64,000 nt of DNA, from NCBI GenBank assembly GCA_963696505.1, contig CAVOKN010000026.1:1-64000 (forward strand), in the 5' to 3' direction. The notes beneath the pieces were generated by a model that saw only the letters and a program-made list of their open reading frames with translations, was not told the DNA's origin and made no database searches. This document shows positions 16,655 through 27,730 of the stretch, one piece after another. The stretch comes from CAVOKN01 sp963696505. Lineage in GTDB: Bacteria; Pseudomonadota; Gammaproteobacteria; Burkholderiales; Rhodocyclaceae. Each line of letters opens with the position of its first letter. Positions within the stretch are counted from its first letter, which is position 1. A program made the translations under genes and the position numbers.

Positions 16655-19600
16655 TCAGGCAGGCTGGGGCAGCGAGGACCGCTCGCTTGGGCTGCGCAAG
16701 AGCTTGAGCAATTCGTCGCGCCGCGCCCGCGAGCGTTCGATGCTCTTCGCCTTGACGTGGCCGTAGCCGCGGATCTGCTCCGGCAGCGACGCGAGTTCCA
16801 GCGCCGCGGCGTGGTTGCCGTCGGCCAGGGCAGGCAGCAGCGAACGGATGTCGCTCTCGTACTCGCGGATCAGCCGCCGCTCCGCGCCACGCTCGGCAGT
16901 GTAGGCAAAGGGGTCCAGGAAAGTGCCGCGCAGGATCCTGAGCTTTGCCAGCCAGCGCAGGCGCTTCACGATCGCCGGGCCGTAGGCGCGTTTGATGGGT
17001 TCGCGGGTGACCGGATCGCGCTTGGCGACCAGCGGCGGCGCGAGGTGGAAATTGATCTCGTAGTCGCCTTCGAAGCGTTGCGCGATGCGGTCGCGGAAGG
17101 CCGGGTCGGCGAGCAGCCGCGCCACCTCGTACTCGTCCTTGTAGGCGAGCAGCTTGAAGTAGTTGCGCGCCACCGCCTCCGTGAGTCTGACTTTGCCCAG
17201 CGCCGCTTCCGCCTTGCGCACCCGCTCGACGAAGCGGCGGTAGCGCCGCGCATAGCGATGGCTCTGGTAATCGGCGAGATAGGTGGCGCGCCGATCAATG
17301 AGTTCGTCCAGCGTGCCGGCGAGGTCGGGCCGGGGTGGATCGGCGTAGCGCTGCACCGCGGCCAGGTCGTGAGCGGCGCGCCGGCCCCACAGCAGCGCCT
17401 TGCGGTTCGACTCGACGGCCACGGCGTTGAGGGCGATGGCCCGCTCCAGCGCCTCCAGGGACACCGGCACCCAGCCCTTCTGCCAGGCGTAGCCGAGCAG
17501 GAACAGGTTGGTGGCGATGGGGTCGCCGAGCAGGGTGGTGGCGAGCGCCGTGGCGTCGAGCCGGTCGGCCGGCGCGCCGCAGGCCTCGCCGATCGCACCG
17601 CACATCGCATCGAGCGGGAAGTTCCAGTCCGGGTTGCGGGTGAATTCGGCCGTCGGCGTCGCGGCGCAATTTACGACGACGCGGGTCAGTCCGGCGCGCA
17701 TCCGCGACAGGGTGTCGGCCCCGGCCGACACCACTGCGTCGCCCCCGATGACGCAGGCGGCCTCGCCCGCAGCGATGCGAACGGCATGGATGGTTTCGGG
17801 CCCGTCGGCGATGCGGATGTGGGAATAGACCGCCCCGCCCTTCTGCGCCAGGCCGGTCATGTCGAGCACCGTGGCGCCCTTGCCGTCGAGGTGGGCGGCC
17901 ATGCCGATCAGTGCGCCTAGGGTGACCACGCCGCTGCCGCCGACGCCGGTGACCAGGATGCCGTAGGGCTTGCGCGTGTCGGCAAGCGCCGGCAGCGGCA
18001 GCTCGCCGAAACGCGACTCGTCGTTTGCCATCGCCTTGCCGGGTCGCAGCCTGCCGCCCTCGACGGTGACGAAGGAGGGACAAAAACCTTTCAGGCAGGA
18101 GTAGTCCTTGTTGCACGCCGACTGATCGATCTGGCGTTTGCGGCCGAACTCGGTGTCCACCGGCACCACGGCGAGACAGTTGGACTTCACGCCGCAGTCG
18201 CCGCAGCCCTCGCACACGCCTTCGTGGATGAAGACGCGGCGCGCCGGGTCGGGGTAGCTGCCGCGCTTGCGGCGGCGGCGCTTCTCTGCGGCGCAGGTCT
18301 GATCGAAGATGAGTGCCGAGACGCCGGCGTAGTCGCGCAGCTCGCGCTGAACACGGTCCAGTTGGTCGCGGTCGGCGACCGTCACGCCGGGCGCCAGGTC
18401 CTTGGCATCGGCATACTTCTGCGGCTCCTCGGCGACGATCGCGATGTGCGCCACGCCCTCCGCCGCAAGCTGGCGCGTGATCATCGCTACGGTGAGCGGG
18501 CCGTCCACCGGCTGGCCGCCGGTCATGGCGACGGCATCGTTGAAGAGGATCTTGTAGGTGATCCCGGCCCCGCCGCCGGGCCGCCCCAAGGCGGGGCGGG
18601 CGTCAGGACCGGAGCGAAGCGAACCGCGCTCACTCCCTTCCGCGGGAAGGGGGGTGGGGGGTTGGCCGTTGAAGGCTGCCACTGCCTGTCGTATCGCCAG
18701 GATGCCGGAGTGGTAGTAGGTGCCGTCGCCGAGGTTGGCGAAGACGTGGCGCGTCTCGGTGAAGGGTGCCTGGCCGACCCAGGCCACGCCCTCGCCGCCC
18801 ATGTGGCTGAAGGTGGCGGTGTTCCGGTCCATCCAGATCGCCATGTAGTGGCAGCCGATGCCGGCCAGCGCGCGCGAGCCCTCCGGCACCCGCGTCGAGG
18901 TGTTGTGCGGGCAGCCGGGACAGAAATAGGGCGTGCGCTGGATCGGGATGGCGGGGCGGGCCAGCGCCTTCTCCTTGGCTTCGAGGAAGGCGAGGCGCTC
19001 GCGGATGCGCGGCGAGGTGAAGAAGCGGTCGACGCGGGCGGCGATGGCGCGGGCGATGATTGCCGGAGTCAGCTCGTGGGCGGCGGGTAGCAGCCAGTCG
19101 CCGTGGGGCAGTGACCATTCGCCCTTCTCGTCGAACTTGCCGATCACCCGCGGGCGCACGTCCTCGCGCCAGTTGTACAAGCTCCTCCTTCAACTGGTAT
19201 TCGAGGAACTGACGCTTCTCCTCGACCACCAGGATTTCCTCCAGCCCGTCGGCGAAGCGGCGCACGCCCTCCGCCTCCAGCGGCCAGATCATGCCCACCT
19301 TGTAAAGGCGGATGCCGATCTCGGCGGCGAGTTGCTCGTCTATGCCCAGGTCGTCGAGCGCCTGGCGCACGTCGAGGTAGGCCTTGCCCGAGGTGATGAT
19401 GCCCAGCCGCGCGGCGCCCGGGTTGTCGATGACGATTCGATTGAGCCGGTTGGCGCGGCAGTAGGCGAGCGCGGCGTAGAGCTTGTGGTGCAGCAGCCGC
19501 TCCTCCTGCACCAGGGGCGGGTCGGGCCAGCGGATGTTGAGGCCCCCGGGCGGCATGGTGAAGTCCTCCGGCAGCACGATCTGCACGCGCTGCGGGTCGA

Positions 19601-20240
19601 TGTCCACCGTGGCGGTGGACTCCACCGTGTCCGCCACCGCCTTGAAGGCGACCCAGCAGCCCGAATAGCGCGACAGCGCCCAGCCGTGCAGGCCCAAGTC
19701 GAGATACTCCTGCACGCCGGCCGGCGCGAGCAGCGGCATCATCACCGACTTGAAGACGTGGTCGGTCTGGTGCGGCAGGGTGGAGGAGCGCGCCGCGTGG
19801 TCGTCGCCCGCCACCACCAGCACGCCGCCGTGGCGGCTGGTGCCGGCGGCGTTGGCGTGGCGGAACACGTCGCCGCAGCGATCGACGCCCGGCCCCTTGC
19901 CGTACCACATGGCAAATACGCCGTCATGGCGCGCGCCGGGGTGCAGGTTGAGTTGCTGCGTGCCCCAGACGGCGGTGGCGGCGAGATCCTCGTTCACGCC
20001 GGGCTGGAAGCGGATGTGATGGGCTTCGAGGTGCTTGCGCGCCTTCCACAGCGTCTGGTCCAGCCCGCCCAGAGGCGAGCCGCGGTAGCCGCTGATGAAG
20101 CCCGCGGTGTCGAGGCCGGCGGCGAGGTCGCGGTTGCGCTGCAGCATCGGCAGGCGGGCGAGAGCCTGGATGCCGCTGAGGAAGACGCGCCCGGCGGTCG
20201 CGGTGTATTTGTCCTCGAGCGAGATGTCGTCGCGCTTCAT
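16655..20240 (-). pseudogene. Indolepyruvate:ferredoxin oxidoreductase (fused), frameshifted
   Basis: The enzyme decarboxylates aryl-pyruvates to aryl-acetyl-CoA and passes electrons to ferredoxin. This is the single-chain form of about 1195 residues. The N-terminal pyrimidine-binding region begins at ATG 20240 (MKRDDISLEDKYTATAGRVF). Then come the TPP-binding region (YFCPGCPHNTSTR, ITYKILFNDAVAMTGGQPVDG), an iron-sulfur segment (CEGCGDCGVKSNC, SACNKDYSCLKGFCPSF) and the gamma-type domain (GVGGSGVVTLGALIGMAAH). The N- and C-terminal parts are in different frames that meet at an AA pair at 19179-19180 (TT on the coding strand, CTTGTAC for CTGTAC). Removing one base gives QLKEELYNWREDVRP. A 36-residue in-frame insertion precedes ITYKI. 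The frameshift may be a sequence error. Confidence 0.85.
18563..18672. repeat. In-frame repeat insertion inside the indolepyruvate oxidoreductase gene
   Basis: Between AVAA and ITYKILFND the protein carries about 36 extra residues rich in Pro, Gly, Ser and Arg (PPTPLPAEGSERGSL and so on) that I do not know from other family members. The DNA contains CTCCCTTCCGCGGGAAGGGGG, a strong dyad followed by GTGGGGGG, related to the C-rich repeats at 326-372 and 4548-4588. The length keeps the reading frame. I read it as a dispersed palindromic repeat captured within the coding sequence. Confidence 0.55.
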
Positions 20241-20601
20241 GGGCTTCCCGTGCGGCGGGCGGTGCGGGGTGCACCGACTCTCGATTGTATTGGATCGCCC
20301 TGCGGCGCGGAGGTTGCGCCGGGGGAGACGTGTCGGCTTTGCAAGACACGCGGAAGTGCACGGTAAACAGGCAATTGGCATGAATGGCGGCGCCGGCTGT
20401 CGTTCTGCCACGACGGTTCAAGCCGCTGACAGGAAGCCATTTCCAGCAGTTTCCACAATGCTTGCGGCAAGCACTTGATTCGTGTAACAGTTCGCCCGCC
20501 GGCACGAGGGTTGCGAGTGCCTCTCGCCGATTGACCACCGGCGCTTCCCCCGGAGTTCGTATCCGGCCGCAGCAATGCCATCCATCGCACAAGGAGATCA
20601 C
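20241..20601. other. Intergenic region between divergent oxidoreductase and bactofilin genes
   Basis: I see no gene. The stretch should carry the promoters of both divergent genes. A good ribosome-binding site, AAGGAG, lies eight bases before the bactofilin ATG. I could not fix a convincing promoter pair. Confidence 0.4.
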
Positions 20602-21285
20602 ATGTTGAACAGCAAAGACGGGTTTTTCGGCAAGCGCGACGAGAAGGTGCGCAAGGACGTGGGCAACATCTACGGCATGAATCCGTCCTCGCCGTCGTCC
20701 TCGGGCTCGTCGGCATCGTCCTCGTCCGCCGCCGCCGGCACCGCGAACTCAACGCCGAGCACGGTCTCCAGCACATCGGCCAGCGCTTCGACGGCCGATT
20801 CGACGCGCAAGGCCGAGCAGCCGAGCACCGTCGCGCTGCCGGACGAAGGCAAGGGTAACAAGCTGATCGTCGGCCCGGACATCAAGCTCAAGGGCGAGAT
20901 CAACGACTGCGACACGATCATCGTCGAGGGCCGGGTCGAGGCCACCACCGACAGCCGCGTGCTGCAGATTGCCGAGAGCGGCGCCTTCGCCGGCACGGTG
21001 GGCATAGACGTGGCCGAGATTCGCGGCCGCTTCCAGGGCGAGCTCACGGCGCGCCAGAAGCTGGTGATCTATTCCACCGGCAGCGTCACCGGCAAGATCC
21101 GCTACGGCAAGATCGTGATCGAGGAAGGCGGCGAACTGAACGGCGATGTCAGTTCGCTGGCCGCCGCCAAGTCGGGCGTCGCCCTGAGCCCCGCCCGGAG
21201 CGCCGACGCGGACGCGGAAGCCAAGGGCGCCGACTTCTGGCACGACCAGGAAGGCAAGAAGGCCGGCAAGGCGGCCAGCGCCTGA
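20602..21285 (+). CDS. Bactofilin-type polymer-forming cytoskeletal protein
   Basis: Bactofilins assemble without nucleotides into filaments that support cell shape, polar placement or wall-enzyme location. This 227-residue protein has a long Ser/Thr/Ala-rich N-terminal tail (about residues 18-75), a central right-handed beta-helix of the bactofilin family (LIVGPDIKLKGEINDCDTI to GKIRYGKIVIEEGGELNGDV, about residues 85-180) and a charged C-terminal tail. The ATG at 20602 follows AAGGAG, and a longer frame upstream lacks such a signal. Both tails are long for the family. Confidence 0.85.
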   Translation: MLNSKDGFFGKRDEKVRKDVGNIYGMNPSSPSSSGSSASSSSAAAGTANSTPSTVSSTSASASTADSTRKAEQPSTVALPDEGKGNKLIVGPDIKLKGEINDCDTIIVEGRVEATTDSRVLQIAESGAFAGTVGIDVAEIRGRFQGELTARQKLVIYSTGSVTGKIRYGKIVIEEGGELNGDVSSLAAAKSGVALSPARSADADAEAKGADFWHDQEGKKAGKAASA

Positions 21286-21318
21286 GGCGGTTGACAGCGA
21301 CTGACTTTCGAGCCTGGC

Positions 21319-22728
21319 TCAGTCTTCCGGCAGCAGCTTGCCGGGGTTGAGCAGGCCCTGAGGGTCCAGCGCCTGCTTCAGCAGGCGCATCACTTCCAGC
21401 CCCTCGCCGTGCTCCGCGGCGAGGTATTTCCGCTTGCCCAGGCCGACGCCGTGCTCGCCGCTGCAGGTGCCTTCCAGCTTCAGGGCGAGTTCGACGATTC
21501 CCGCATTGAGAGCAAGGGCGCGGGCGACTTCCTGCGCATCTTCCGGGTTCACCAGCACCGCGAGGTGGAAATTGCCGTCGCCGGCGTGGCCCAGCAGCGG
21601 CGCCGTGAGGCCGCTCGCCGCCACCCGCCGCGTCGTCCCGCGTATGCATTCGGCAAGGCGCGAGATGGGCACGCAGACGTCGGTGGTGACCGAGCGCGAA
21701 CCCGGCCGCAGGGCGAGGCAGGCGAAATAGGCGTCGTGGCGCGCCTGCCACAGCCGGCTGCGGTCCTCGGGCCGCGTCGCCCATTCGAAATCCATGCCGC
21801 CGTGTTCCGTGGCGATGTCCTGCACCGTCCGCGCCTGCTCCTCCACGCCGGACGGGCTGCCGTGGAACTCGAAGAACAGGGTCGGCGCCTCGCGCAGGCT
21901 CATGCGGCTGTAGCGGTTCACCGCCGAAACGGTGAGCCTATCGAGGATCTCGATGCGTGCCACCGGCACGCCCGATTGGATGGTCTGGATCACCGTGGCG
22001 ACAGCGTCGTCCACGTCAGCGAAGGCGCACACCGCGCTCGAAACCGCCTCCGGCAGCGGATACAGGCGCACCGTCAGTTCGGTGATCACAGCCAGCGTGC
22101 CCTCGCTGCCGATGAACAGCCGCGTCAGGTCGTAGCCCGTCGCCGACTTGCGGGCGCGGCTGCCGGTGCGAACGATGCGGCCGTCGGCCAGTACCACCGT
22201 CAAGGCCAGCACGTTCTCGCGCATCGTGCCGTAGCGCACGGCGTTGGTTCCCGAGGCGCGGGTCGCCGCCATGCCGCCCAGCGTGGCGTCGGCGCCGGGG
22301 TCCACCGGGAAGAACAGGCCGCTGCCCTTCAGTGCCTCGTTCAAATGCTTTCGGGTGACGCCAGCCTGCACGGTGGCGTCGAGATCCTCGGGGTGCAGCG
22401 CGAGGACGCGGTTCATGCGCGATAGATCGATGCAGATGCCGCCCCGTACCGCCAGAACCTGGCCTTCCACCGAACTGCCGACGCCGAAGGGGATCAGCGG
22501 TGTGCGGTGTTCGCCGCATAGGCGGACGATTTCCGCGACTTCGTCGGTGGTCTCGGGAAACACGACCGCGTCGGGGGTGGCGGGCGCATGGGCCGACTCG
22601 TCCCTGCCGTGGTGGGCGCGGATCGTGGCGTTGGTCGAGCAGCGTTCGCCGAAGCGCTGTGTCAGTGCGGCGACCAGTCCGTCGAAAGTCAGTGCCGGCA
22701 CAGCGGCGTTGCTCAGGCGATGCGGCAC
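21319..22728 (-). CDS. FAD-linked oxidase, glycolate/D-lactate dehydrogenase (GlcD-like)
   Basis: This 469-residue flavoprotein oxidises a 2-hydroxy acid, most likely D-lactate or glycolate. It shows the PP-loop FAD-binding pattern (PLIPFGVGSSVEGQ; GADATLGGMAATRASG; RLFIGSEGTLAVITELTVRL) and the C-terminal FAD oxidase motifs GHAGDGNFHLAV and GEHGVGLGKRKYL. The length suits a single-subunit enzyme of the FAD-binding 4/GlcD family. Its start overlaps the end of the nitroreductase gene by 16 bp, so the two form an operon. The substrate cannot be settled from sequence alone. Confidence 0.88.
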   Translation of the reverse strand: MPHRLSNAAVPALTFDGLVAALTQRFGERCSTNATIRAHHGRDESAHAPATPDAVVFPETTDEVAEIVRLCGEHRTPLIPFGVGSSVEGQVLAVRGGICIDLSRMNRVLALHPEDLDATVQAGVTRKHLNEALKGSGLFFPVDPGADATLGGMAATRASGTNAVRYGTMRENVLALTVVLADGRIVRTGSRARKSATGYDLTRLFIGSEGTLAVITELTVRLYPLPEAVSSAVCAFADVDDAVATVIQTIQSGVPVARIEILDRLTVSAVNRYSRMSLREAPTLFFEFHGSPSGVEEQARTVQDIATEHGGMDFEWATRPEDRSRLWQARHDAYFACLALRPGSRSVTTDVCVPISRLAECIRGTTRRVAASGLTAPLLGHAGDGNFHLAVLVNPEDAQEVARALALNAGIVELALKLEGTCSGEHGVGLGKRKYLAAEHGEGLEVMRLLKQALDPQGLLNPGKLLPED

Positions 22729-23309
22729 ACCTCGTCGAACTCGAAGCGCGGACTGCGCGGAAAGAGCTTCGCCGGGTCGCCGTACCCGAGGTTGCAGAGA
22801 AAGTTGGACTTCACCCGGCCGCCGGGGAAGAAGGCCGCATCGACCGCCGCGTTGTCGAAGCCCGACATCGGGCCGCAGTCCAGCCCGACCGCGCGGGCGG
22901 CGAGCATGAAATAGGCGCCCTGGAGCGTGCCGTTGCGAAAGGCGGTGGTCGCCGCCACCGCGGCATTCTCCGGGCCGGCAAACCAGGAGCGGGCGTCGGC
23001 GTGGGGGAACAGGCGCGGCAGGTGTTCGTAGAACTCGCTGTCGTGGCCGATGATCGCCGTCACCGGGGCGGCGAGGGTCTTCTCGCGGTTGCCCTCCATC
23101 AGTGCCGGCAGCAGGCGCTGTTTGGCCTCGGCAGAGCGCACGAAGACCACCCGCATCGGGCTGCAGTTGGCCGACGTCGGCGCCATGCGGGCGATGTCGT
23201 AGGCGCTGCGCAGCAGGACTTCGGGCACCGGCCTTGCCAGCCAGAAGGAATGGGTACGGGCTTCGAAATACAGAGTGTCGAGGGCGTTCTGTTCCAGGGG
23301 ATGGGCCAT
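22713..23309 (-). CDS. Nitroreductase-family protein, RutE/malonic semialdehyde reductase-like
   Basis: This 198-residue protein is of the RutE/HadB type, which reduces malonic semialdehyde to 3-hydroxypropionate using FMN and NAD(P)H. Family patterns seen are RMAPTSANCSPMRVVFVRS (FMN-binding region), ARAVGLDCGPMSGFDNAAVD and NFLCNLGYGDP. No other rut gene is in view, so a general aldehyde or quinone reductase role is as likely as pyrimidine breakdown. It is the first gene of a two-gene unit with the GlcD-like oxidase. Confidence 0.82.
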   Translation of the reverse strand: MAHPLEQNALDTLYFEARTHSFWLARPVPEVLLRSAYDIARMAPTSANCSPMRVVFVRSAEAKQRLLPALMEGNREKTLAAPVTAIIGHDSEFYEHLPRLFPHADARSWFAGPENAAVAATTAFRNGTLQGAYFMLAARAVGLDCGPMSGFDNAAVDAAFFPGGRVKSNFLCNLGYGDPAKLFPRSPRFEFDEVCRIA

Positions 23310-23383
23310 GGTCGTCAGTAGGGTCGTTTAGCCGGGGCCGATTCTACGCCGCACCCCATCCGCGGCGGAAAGTGGGGTCGTGT

Positions 23384-23412
23384 TTGACTAACTAATCGAA
23401 ATTCGCCAGAAT
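23384..23412 (+). promoter_or_regulatory. Sigma-70-like promoter for the tRNA-tuf cluster
   Basis: TTGACT at 23384-23389 and CAGAAT at 23407-23412 are separated by 17 bp, and the first tRNA begins at 23426. The position suits transcription of tRNA-Tyr, tRNA-Gly, tRNA-Thr and tuf as one unit. Confidence 0.45.
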
Positions 23413-23425
23413 TCGCGGTTTCGCT

Positions 23426-23510
<85 letters not shown>

Positions 23511-23558
23511 GGATGCGCGAATCGGCACGCTTTATGCCGGTTTCGGGAGTGACGGCGG

Positions 23559-23632
<74 letters not shown>

Positions 23633-23722
23633 GCAAGGCTTGATGGCGGTTGCAGTTCGAACAGGTTTGAGATGGAGTCGTCGGGAAGCGAACCCGTACG
23701 TCCCACCGGCAGCAAAGGTTGC

Positions 23723-23797
23723 GCCCATGTAGCTCAGTGGCAGAGCACTCCCTTGGTAAGGGAGAGGTCGCGCGTTCAATCCGCGCCATGGGCACCA
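23723..23797 (+). tRNA. tRNA-Thr (GGT)
   Basis: The 75-nt cloverleaf has a perfect 7-bp acceptor stem (GCCCATG/CATGGGC), anticodon GGT in CTTGGTAAG, a TTCAATC T-loop and an encoded CCA. Confidence 0.95.
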
Positions 23798-23876
23798 GGG
23801 TTCTGTAGCGGCTTTCCCGGGCTTCGGGAACGCGCGTGAATTGATATTCGATTGATCTTCTGGAGCGGGTACCGAC

Positions 23877-25067
<1,191 letters not shown>

Positions 25068-25077
25068 CAGCGGGATT

Positions 25078-25139
25078 GAGGGTCGAGGATTCAGGATCGA
25101 GCGAACAGTTCGATCCGCTATCCTCAGTCCTCGATCCTC
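25078..25139. repeat. Long imperfect inverted repeat between tuf and tRNA-Trp
   Basis: The left arm (GAGGGTCGAGGATTCAGGAT and on) pairs with a right arm whose reverse complement begins GAGGATCGAGGACTGAGGAT. The arms are about 28-30 bases and the turn is around CGAACAGTTCG. It could act as a transcription pause or processing site between tuf and the tRNA, or be a dispersed palindrome. A similarly built element separates rpoB from rpoC. Confidence 0.6.
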
Positions 25140-25146
25140 TCGCAAC

Positions 25147-25222
25147 AGGGGCATAGCTCAACTGGCAGAGCGTCGGTCTCCAAAACCGAAGGTTGGGGGT
25201 TCGAGGCCCTCTGCCCCTGCCA
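25147..25222 (+). tRNA. tRNA-Trp (CCA)
   Basis: The 76-nt cloverleaf has the acceptor stem AGGGGCA/TGCCCCT, anticodon CCA within CTCCAAA, a GGTTCGAGG T-loop and an encoded CCA. Its place before secE is the classic position in proteobacteria. Confidence 0.95.
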
Positions 25223-25264
25223 CCCAATTTCGCGCAAGCGTCGCACACCACCCTACCAATCGTG

Positions 25265-25612
25265 ATGGCTGACCGAATCAAGTTCGCTCTGGCGCTGCTG
25301 CTGGTGGCTGCCGGCGTGGCAGGTTTCTATTTTCTCGCCGAACAGCCGCTCATTCTGCGCGTGCTTTCCGTGCTCGCCGGACTTGCCGCGGGAACCGTGG
25401 TGGCCTGGATGACGGAACCGGGGCGCGAGTTCTTTGCGTTCAGCAAGGAATCCTGGGCCGAAACCAAGAAAGTGGCGTGGCCCAACCGCAAGGAAACGAT
25501 GCAAACCACCGGGGCAGTCTTCGCCTTCGTGGTGCTGATGGCGATCTTCCTGTGGCTTACCGACAAGAGCCTCGAATGGGTGTTGTACGACGCCGTTCTG
25601 GGCTGGAAGTAG
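25265..25612 (+). CDS. secE: Preprotein translocase subunit SecE
   Basis: SecE clamps SecY in the SecYEG channel of the inner membrane. The 115-residue protein has three membrane helices (about residues 7-25, 30-48 and 82-105) and the conserved amphipathic segment ESWAETKKVAWPNRKET before the last helix. It is the three-helix enterobacterial type and not the minimal one-helix form. It starts at ATG 25265 and is followed nine bases later by nusG. Confidence 0.95.
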   Translation: MADRIKFALALLLVAAGVAGFYFLAEQPLILRVLSVLAGLAAGTVVAWMTEPGREFFAFSKESWAETKKVAWPNRKETMQTTGAVFAFVVLMAIFLWLTDKSLEWVLYDAVLGWK

Positions 25613-25620
25613 GGGCCGCC

Positions 25621-26154
25621 ATGAGCAAGCGCTGGTACGTGGTGCACGCCTATTCCGGCTTCGAGAAGTCGGTTCAAAAGGCACTCAAGGAGCGTATTGC
25701 CCGCACCGGCATGCAGGACAAGTTCGGCCAGATCCTGGTGCCGGTGGAAGAAGTGGTCGAGATGAAAGCTGGCCAGAAGAGCATCTCGGAGCGCAAGTTC
25801 TTTCCCGGCTACGTGCTGGTCGAGATGGATATGGACGACGAGACCTGGCACCTGGTGAAGAGCACCGCCAAGGTCACCGGCTTCGTCGGCGGAACGGCGA
25901 CCAAGCCGACGCCAATCTCCGAGGCCGAAGTCCAGAAGATCATGCAGCAGATGCAGGAGGGCGTGGAGAAGCCCAAGCCCAAGGTGCTGTACGAGGCGGG
26001 CGAGATGGTGCGAGTGAAGGAAGGCCCGTTCACCGACTTCAACGGCACCGTCGAGGACATCAACTACGAGAAGAGCAAGTTGCGCGTCTCCGTCACCATC
26101 TTCGGCCGGGCGACACCGGTCGAATTGGAGTTCGCGCAGGTCGAAAAGGCCTGA
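25621..26154 (+). CDS. nusG: Transcription termination/antitermination factor NusG
   Basis: NusG binds RNA polymerase and links it to Rho or the ribosome. The 177-residue protein has the N-terminal NGN domain (RWYVVHAYSGFEKSV, KFFPGYVLVEMDMDDETWH) and a C-terminal KOW domain (VKEGPFTDFNGTVEDINYEK; given as the block at about residues 125-145). It is co-transcribed with secE. Confidence 0.97.
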   Translation: MSKRWYVVHAYSGFEKSVQKALKERIARTGMQDKFGQILVPVEEVVEMKAGQKSISERKFFPGYVLVEMDMDDETWHLVKSTAKVTGFVGGTATKPTPISEAEVQKIMQQMQEGVEKPKPKVLYEAGEMVRVKEGPFTDFNGTVEDINYEKSKLRVSVTIFGRATPVELEFAQVEKA

Positions 26155-26253
26155 CAGGGGCTGCAACAAGGCGTACTGGGCGCCTAATCCCGGAAAGAGG
26201 AGCGCGAGTAGGGAAACCGAAAGCGCGTTACCACTCAAACCACAGGAAACGTC

Positions 26254-26685
26254 ATGGCAAAGAAGATCACCGGCTTCGTCAAGCTGCAAGTGCCGGCGGG
26301 CAAGGCCAATCCCAGCCCGCCCATCGGTCCCGCGCTCGGTCAGCGCGGCCTCAACATCATGGAATTCTGCAAGGCCTTCAATGCCCAGACGCAGGGCATC
26401 GAACCGGGCCTGCCGCTGCCGGTGGTGATCACCGCGTATGCGGACAAGAGCTTCACCTTCATCATCAAGACACCGCCTGCGACGGTGCTGATCAAGAAGG
26501 CCGCCGGCGTGCCAAAGGGCAGTGCCAAGCCGCACACCGACAAGATCGGCAAGCTGACCCGCGCCCAGGTTGAAGAGATCGCCAAGCAGAAAATGAAGGA
26601 TCTCACCGCCGGCGACATCGAGGCGGCGATGCGCACCGTCGCCGGCAGCGCCCGCAGCATGGGCATCACCGTGGAGGGCATGTGA
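26254..26685 (+). CDS. rplK: 50S ribosomal protein L11
   Basis: This 143-residue protein binds the GTPase-associated region of 23S rRNA. It has the proline-rich N-terminal domain (VPAGKANPSPPIGPALGQRG) and a C-terminal RNA-binding domain ending in ARSMGITVEGM. It is followed after one base by rplA, with which it forms an L1-controlled unit in other bacteria. Confidence 0.97.
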   Translation: MAKKITGFVKLQVPAGKANPSPPIGPALGQRGLNIMEFCKAFNAQTQGIEPGLPLPVVITAYADKSFTFIIKTPPATVLIKKAAGVPKGSAKPHTDKIGKLTRAQVEEIAKQKMKDLTAGDIEAAMRTVAGSARSMGITVEGM

Positions 26686-26686
26686 C

Positions 26687-27382
26687 ATGGCGCGCCATTC
26701 CAAACGTTTGATCGCGCTGCGCGCCAAGGTGGACCGCACCAGGGCCTATCCCATCGACGACGCTTTCGGCCTGGTCAAGTCCTGCGCCACGGCGAAGTTC
26801 GATGAGGCGATCGACGTCGCCGTCAACCTCGGCGTCGATGCCAAGAAGTCGGACCAGGTGGTACGCGGCTCCGTCGTCCTGCCTGCGGGCACGGGCAAGA
26901 ATGTTCGGGTCGCGGTGTTCGCGCAGGGCGACAAGGCCCAGGCCGCGAAGGACGCGGGCGCCGACATCGTCGGTTTCGAAGATCTCGCCGCCAAGGTCAA
27001 GGAGGGCATGCTCGACTTCGATGTCGCGATTGCCACACCCGATGCCATGCGAGTGGTGGGCCAACTGGGTCAGATCCTCGGCCCGCGCGGACTGATGCCG
27101 AACCCGAAGGTTGGAACGGTGACCATGGACGTCGTCACGGCGGTGAAGAACGCCAAGGCCGGTCAGGTCCAGTACCGCACCGACAAGGGCGGCATCATCC
27201 AGTGCAACCTCGGCCGCGCCTCGTTCGAGATCGACGCTCTGAAACGCAATCTCGCCGCGCTGCTGGAAGCCCTCAACAAGGCCAAGCCGGCGACCTCGAA
27301 GGGCGTGTATCTGCGCAAGATCTCGGTGTCGAGCACCATGGGCATCGGCGTGCGAGTCGATCAGACGACGCTCGGGAGCTAG
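26687..27382 (+). CDS. rplA: 50S ribosomal protein L1
   Basis: L1 forms the mobile stalk at the E site and, in relatives, represses its own mRNA. At 231 residues it is of normal length, with the signature KVGTVTMDVVTAVKNAKAG region and MRVVGQLGQILGPRGLMPNP. The ATG follows the rplK stop directly. Confidence 0.97.
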   Translation: MARHSKRLIALRAKVDRTRAYPIDDAFGLVKSCATAKFDEAIDVAVNLGVDAKKSDQVVRGSVVLPAGTGKNVRVAVFAQGDKAQAAKDAGADIVGFEDLAAKVKEGMLDFDVAIATPDAMRVVGQLGQILGPRGLMPNPKVGTVTMDVVTAVKNAKAGQVQYRTDKGGIIQCNLGRASFEIDALKRNLAALLEALNKAKPATSKGVYLRKISVSSTMGIGVRVDQTTLGS

Positions 27383-27730
27383 CACGAAGGCATTGGTCCC
27401 CGCTCGCGGGGAAAGAACTTTGGGCCGTCCCCTGGCCCGTAAGGCAGGGGGCGGGTTGTCAAAGACCGTAGGTGCCCGCAAGGGCTTGATCTCAGGAAGC
27501 GGTGAGCGAGGGCGGGGCAGCAGTTCTTGATCCCTGACCCCGGGTAACCGATCCCTGAAACCTACGCAGATGGCGTAACCCGAAACCAGGATTGCGTTGC
27601 ACCTGCCCTTGATCGGGGCCGGTACTCCTGAATGACGGTCGCCGAAACGGCTGCGCGGGTGGCGCATCGCCGGGCGAAAGTCAGGTCCGGCAATACGGCG
27701 CGCGCGCAGCGCTTTACTTAGGAGCTGACC
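27383..27730 (+). ncRNA. L10-type ribosomal protein leader before rplJ
   Basis: The 348-bp gap between rplA and rplJ has no gene. It contains GACCGTAGGTGCC (about 27464-27476), the conserved signature of the L10 leader where the L10-L12 complex binds and represses rplJL translation. Several stems surround it (CCCCGCTCGCGGGG at 27397-27410). The extent of the structure is approximate. Confidence 0.6.
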
